A stretch of DNA of 64,000 bases from Ceriagrion tenellum (Eukaryota > Arthropoda > Insecta > Odonata > Coenagrionidae), in contig OY720640.1 of the NCBI GenBank assembly GCA_963169105.1, forward strand, positions 55,987,527-56,051,526. The letters are read 5' to 3'. Shown in pieces: positions 61,701 through 64,000 of the stretch. The stretch's first letter is position 1. Each line of letters starts with the position of its first letter. The notes beneath the pieces are model-generated. The model did no database searches. It was given only the letters and a program-made list of their open reading frames with translations, and was not told where the DNA came from. The position numbers and the translations under genes are program-made.

Positions 61701-62270
61701 AACTAAGCAAAGCCCATGAAAGGTAAGCCTTCCAAAAAAACCAATTAATTCTTAATTTGACAATCAATTCCATTCATAAGACACATCCTAAGCCCACTCA
61801 CACAGGAAAACAATTGATCACAAATGATCAACATTCATGAGTAGCTGACTAGGTCATGAAGTCAGCAACATAGTGATGACAAATTCAAGACACTCTGGTT
61901 CCACATGGGCTCCAAGCAATGCCAATTTCAACAAGAATAGAAGGATATCACAAAATCCTTGCAAGAAAGTGTGATCATGATTCCTGAGTGCGATCAATAT
62001 GAACCTTGCCGTCAGTTAGTGGGAAAATAAAAATGATAACATTTTCTAAGTATGAAGAAATTATCCTGCATCGCCACAAATTTATTGAATTAACCAGATG
62101 ATTTTCAATCTTTACACATATATCCCACTTAATCATAAAAATCAATTCAAGACAGTTTAGTTTAAAATTTGTTAATCATACAAAGGAAGGATTTAAATCA
62201 TCTCTGGTAGTATTCTGTTACAGCCAAAAAAAGATTCCAAAGTTACAATGTCAGCAAACTTTCCAACAAT
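58760..62270. other. CpG-poor stretch, possibly an intron of an unseen gene
   Basis: AT-rich with few CpG, like the Hsc70Cb introns and unlike its flanks. ORFs such as 60691-60951 (-) are hydrophobic and without motifs. No exon could be identified on either strand. Confidence 0.35.
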
Positions 62271-64000
62271 TGCCGAGCACGCATGGTTGCAAATTGGTTA
62301 TTTCGTATGAGGTAAAATGTCATCATGGGAATGGGCAACTGGAGCCACAGTTCATCAGTCTACAGTAAATGAACGGTCAAAGAGGCACTTCAGATGAACG
62401 CACTATCCTTCCCGAAATATAGGTCGATGTTAAAATGCAGGGAAAGAAGTCTCCCAGGGCTTTGAAACATTGGTACCAGACGATAAAATGGACTAATAAA
62501 AAAAGGAAACTTAAAAAACCGACAACTAAACGATACTAAATATTACCAAGAAACTAAAGATGATCTCAACTGAAACTAGGTAACCAGAACACTTCACACT
62601 GCGAAACTCTTCAAGAGACTACCAAAGGGGAACAACATTAAGAAAAATAACTGCTGATAAAAATTATTGAAATGACACAATAATGATATCCACACAGCAT
62701 GTGAGACGAAACTGTAAGAAGGGTACTTTATTAACCTTATCTTCGACACAGGCCTACGCAAATGTTATAAAAACAAAAAACAAACGAAAACGGTTCATCT
62801 ACCTAAAGACCCTCACGTACAACGAACACTCCGCCAACAGAGCATCGGTTATTATTTTTATTTATCTCATTAACGTACGCTACCGATGCTGTTGTACCAC
62901 GCTGTGCACCTGCCCCAAAGATTTCGAGTCACCTACTTCAGCAGAGCAGTTTTACGTAGCGCTTAATATTGATCTCGTCTCCAGCGGCACCACGTTTGGC
63001 CTACACCTCGGCACTCACTACTTTGCGACGTAATATGCGGTAACCAGAAAATGCTTCGCCTTTCGCGGGTAGGTCTACAGATGCTCAACCACCTCCGAGG
63101 ATTTCCAAACACCATGACAGCCATAAGAGCTGGCGGCCAAACGACCGACTGCGAAAAACGATTAGTGACTAGCCTATAACATTCAATAGAAAATTGGTAA
63201 ATCGGAAAACCAACTACGGCAAGGATGCCCGGGCAATGATTTCCACCAACAAACCGACAGATCGCAAATGAATTATCGAGATACAGCATAATTCGAAACT
63301 AATATAACAGATGACATTTCAAGTGATAAATTTAGTCCAAACGCTACATAGCAATCGGCTATGAAAGTAAGAGGACACAAAATGGACATACGATGATAAT
63401 AAAGGCCATGCAGCAATGTGATTAGTGTTATTCCCAACGAGGTGTCTCTTACACACACATCGATTAATATCAACGAATCAACTAGCATCAACATGGTTAT
63501 TAATGACAAGCGTGAAATAGTAGGAATTGATAATTTAAAAACAACGCAGAATTTGGCGTATTTTGATTATTTGTTTCAAAATCAACATACTTAAAATAAA
63601 ACATCCATTCCCCACATTTTTCATATTAAGAACAGTCGCCACCCTACTGAATAGGCGACTCCACGTTCAGTTGTGCATACCCAGGGGAGGGGACATGATG
63701 ACCCTTATGGTTGCATTTATATAGACAGCTATCTGCACATATTAAAACCATGAAATTCCGCCGAAAACGAATGATTCATGAGCTAGATAAAACAAGGCCA
63801 ACTATCAGAACCATTGCTTCTTTATTAGGGTGTCCTCAGACCATTTTACATTTGGCACTGTTCCATTACGAAACAACGGACAAATGAGCATCGCATGGGC
63901 GTTACCATTTGCAAGCATTCTCAAAAAGCATGAGAAACAATTATGGGGCAAAATTAATGAAGACAATTGGAGGATGATAACACTCTTCAAAGCGATAAAT
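62270..64000. other. CpG-richer stretch, no gene identified
   Basis: CpG returns at about 62.3 kb, rising through 62.8-63.2 kb, which might be a promoter side for a minus-strand gene to the left. ORFs at 62683-63033 (+), 62963-63289 (-), 63273-63509 (-) and 63805-63990 (-) carry no motifs I recognise. Confidence 0.3.

Overview
The window is eukaryotic DNA from an arthropod, most probably an insect. The evidence is a spliced gene whose protein follows the insect Hsp110-type chaperone Hsc70Cb exon by exon, very large introns, and a load of arthropod-type transposable elements: CR1/Jockey-like and RTE-like LINEs, tRNA-headed SINEs, a Helitron, a Penelope-like fragment, piggyBac, pogo/Tigger and hAT-like elements. 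Species cannot be told. CpG dinucleotides are visibly scarce inside the chaperone gene and common outside it, as in insects with gene-body DNA methylation; this argues, as inference, against Diptera.

Layout. Positions 1-26719 hold eleven coding exons of the Hsc70Cb gene on the minus strand, with clean GT/AG junctions and continuous phase. The 5' coding exon (about 36 codons of the ATPase N terminus) and the C-terminal tail exon are not visible; the tail lies left of position 1. Two introns are long (12.6 kb between 8.76 and 21.37 kb, and 2.5 kb between 23.86 and 26.32 kb). They carry most of the mobile DNA on this side: a CR1-like LINE (1.78-3.25 kb), a TIR element holding a second CR1 3' end (5.94-7.33 kb), a pogo/Tigger element (7.37-8.45 kb), a piggyBac-like transposase remnant (13.05-13.80 kb), a hAT-like MITE (14.35-14.67 kb), a foldback element (17.02-17.62 kb), and a complete-ended Helitron (17.72-21.08 kb) that contains a piggyBac-type palindromic MITE and a Penelope-like GIY-YIG fragment. 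Upstream of exon 2 lie another TIR MITE (in the 23.9-26.3 kb intron) and a head-to-head SINE pair with a 12-bp target duplication (27.85-28.11 kb).

From about 29.5 kb the sequence becomes CpG-richer. There is a GC-rich stretch at 31.9-32.46 kb with a TATA motif and a possible first exon of a secreted protein. Then come two adjacent minus-strand LINEs split by a SINE (32.9-36.8 kb), further SINEs (39.4, 52.0-52.2, 53.03-53.22 kb), a GGGGG-ended TIR element (40.96-41.50 kb), an inverted pair of CR1-like fragments (41.65 and 44.83 kb), LINE remnants at 48.6-50.6 and 58.4-58.75 kb, and a 1-kb transposon built of CGAGTGA-type subterminal repeats (52.84-53.83 kb). A CpG-poor stretch at 58.87-62.27 kb may be an intron of a neighbouring gene. 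No second host gene could be identified with confidence.

The only gene with a clear cellular role is Hsc70Cb, a nucleotide-exchange factor and holdase that works with Hsp70 and J-proteins. Everything else recognised is mobile DNA, nearly all of it broken. No wholly new system is evident. The most unusual structures are the multi-palindrome foldback at 18307-18538, the mirrored SINE dimer at 27852-28110, and the subterminal-repeat transposon at 52835-53830.
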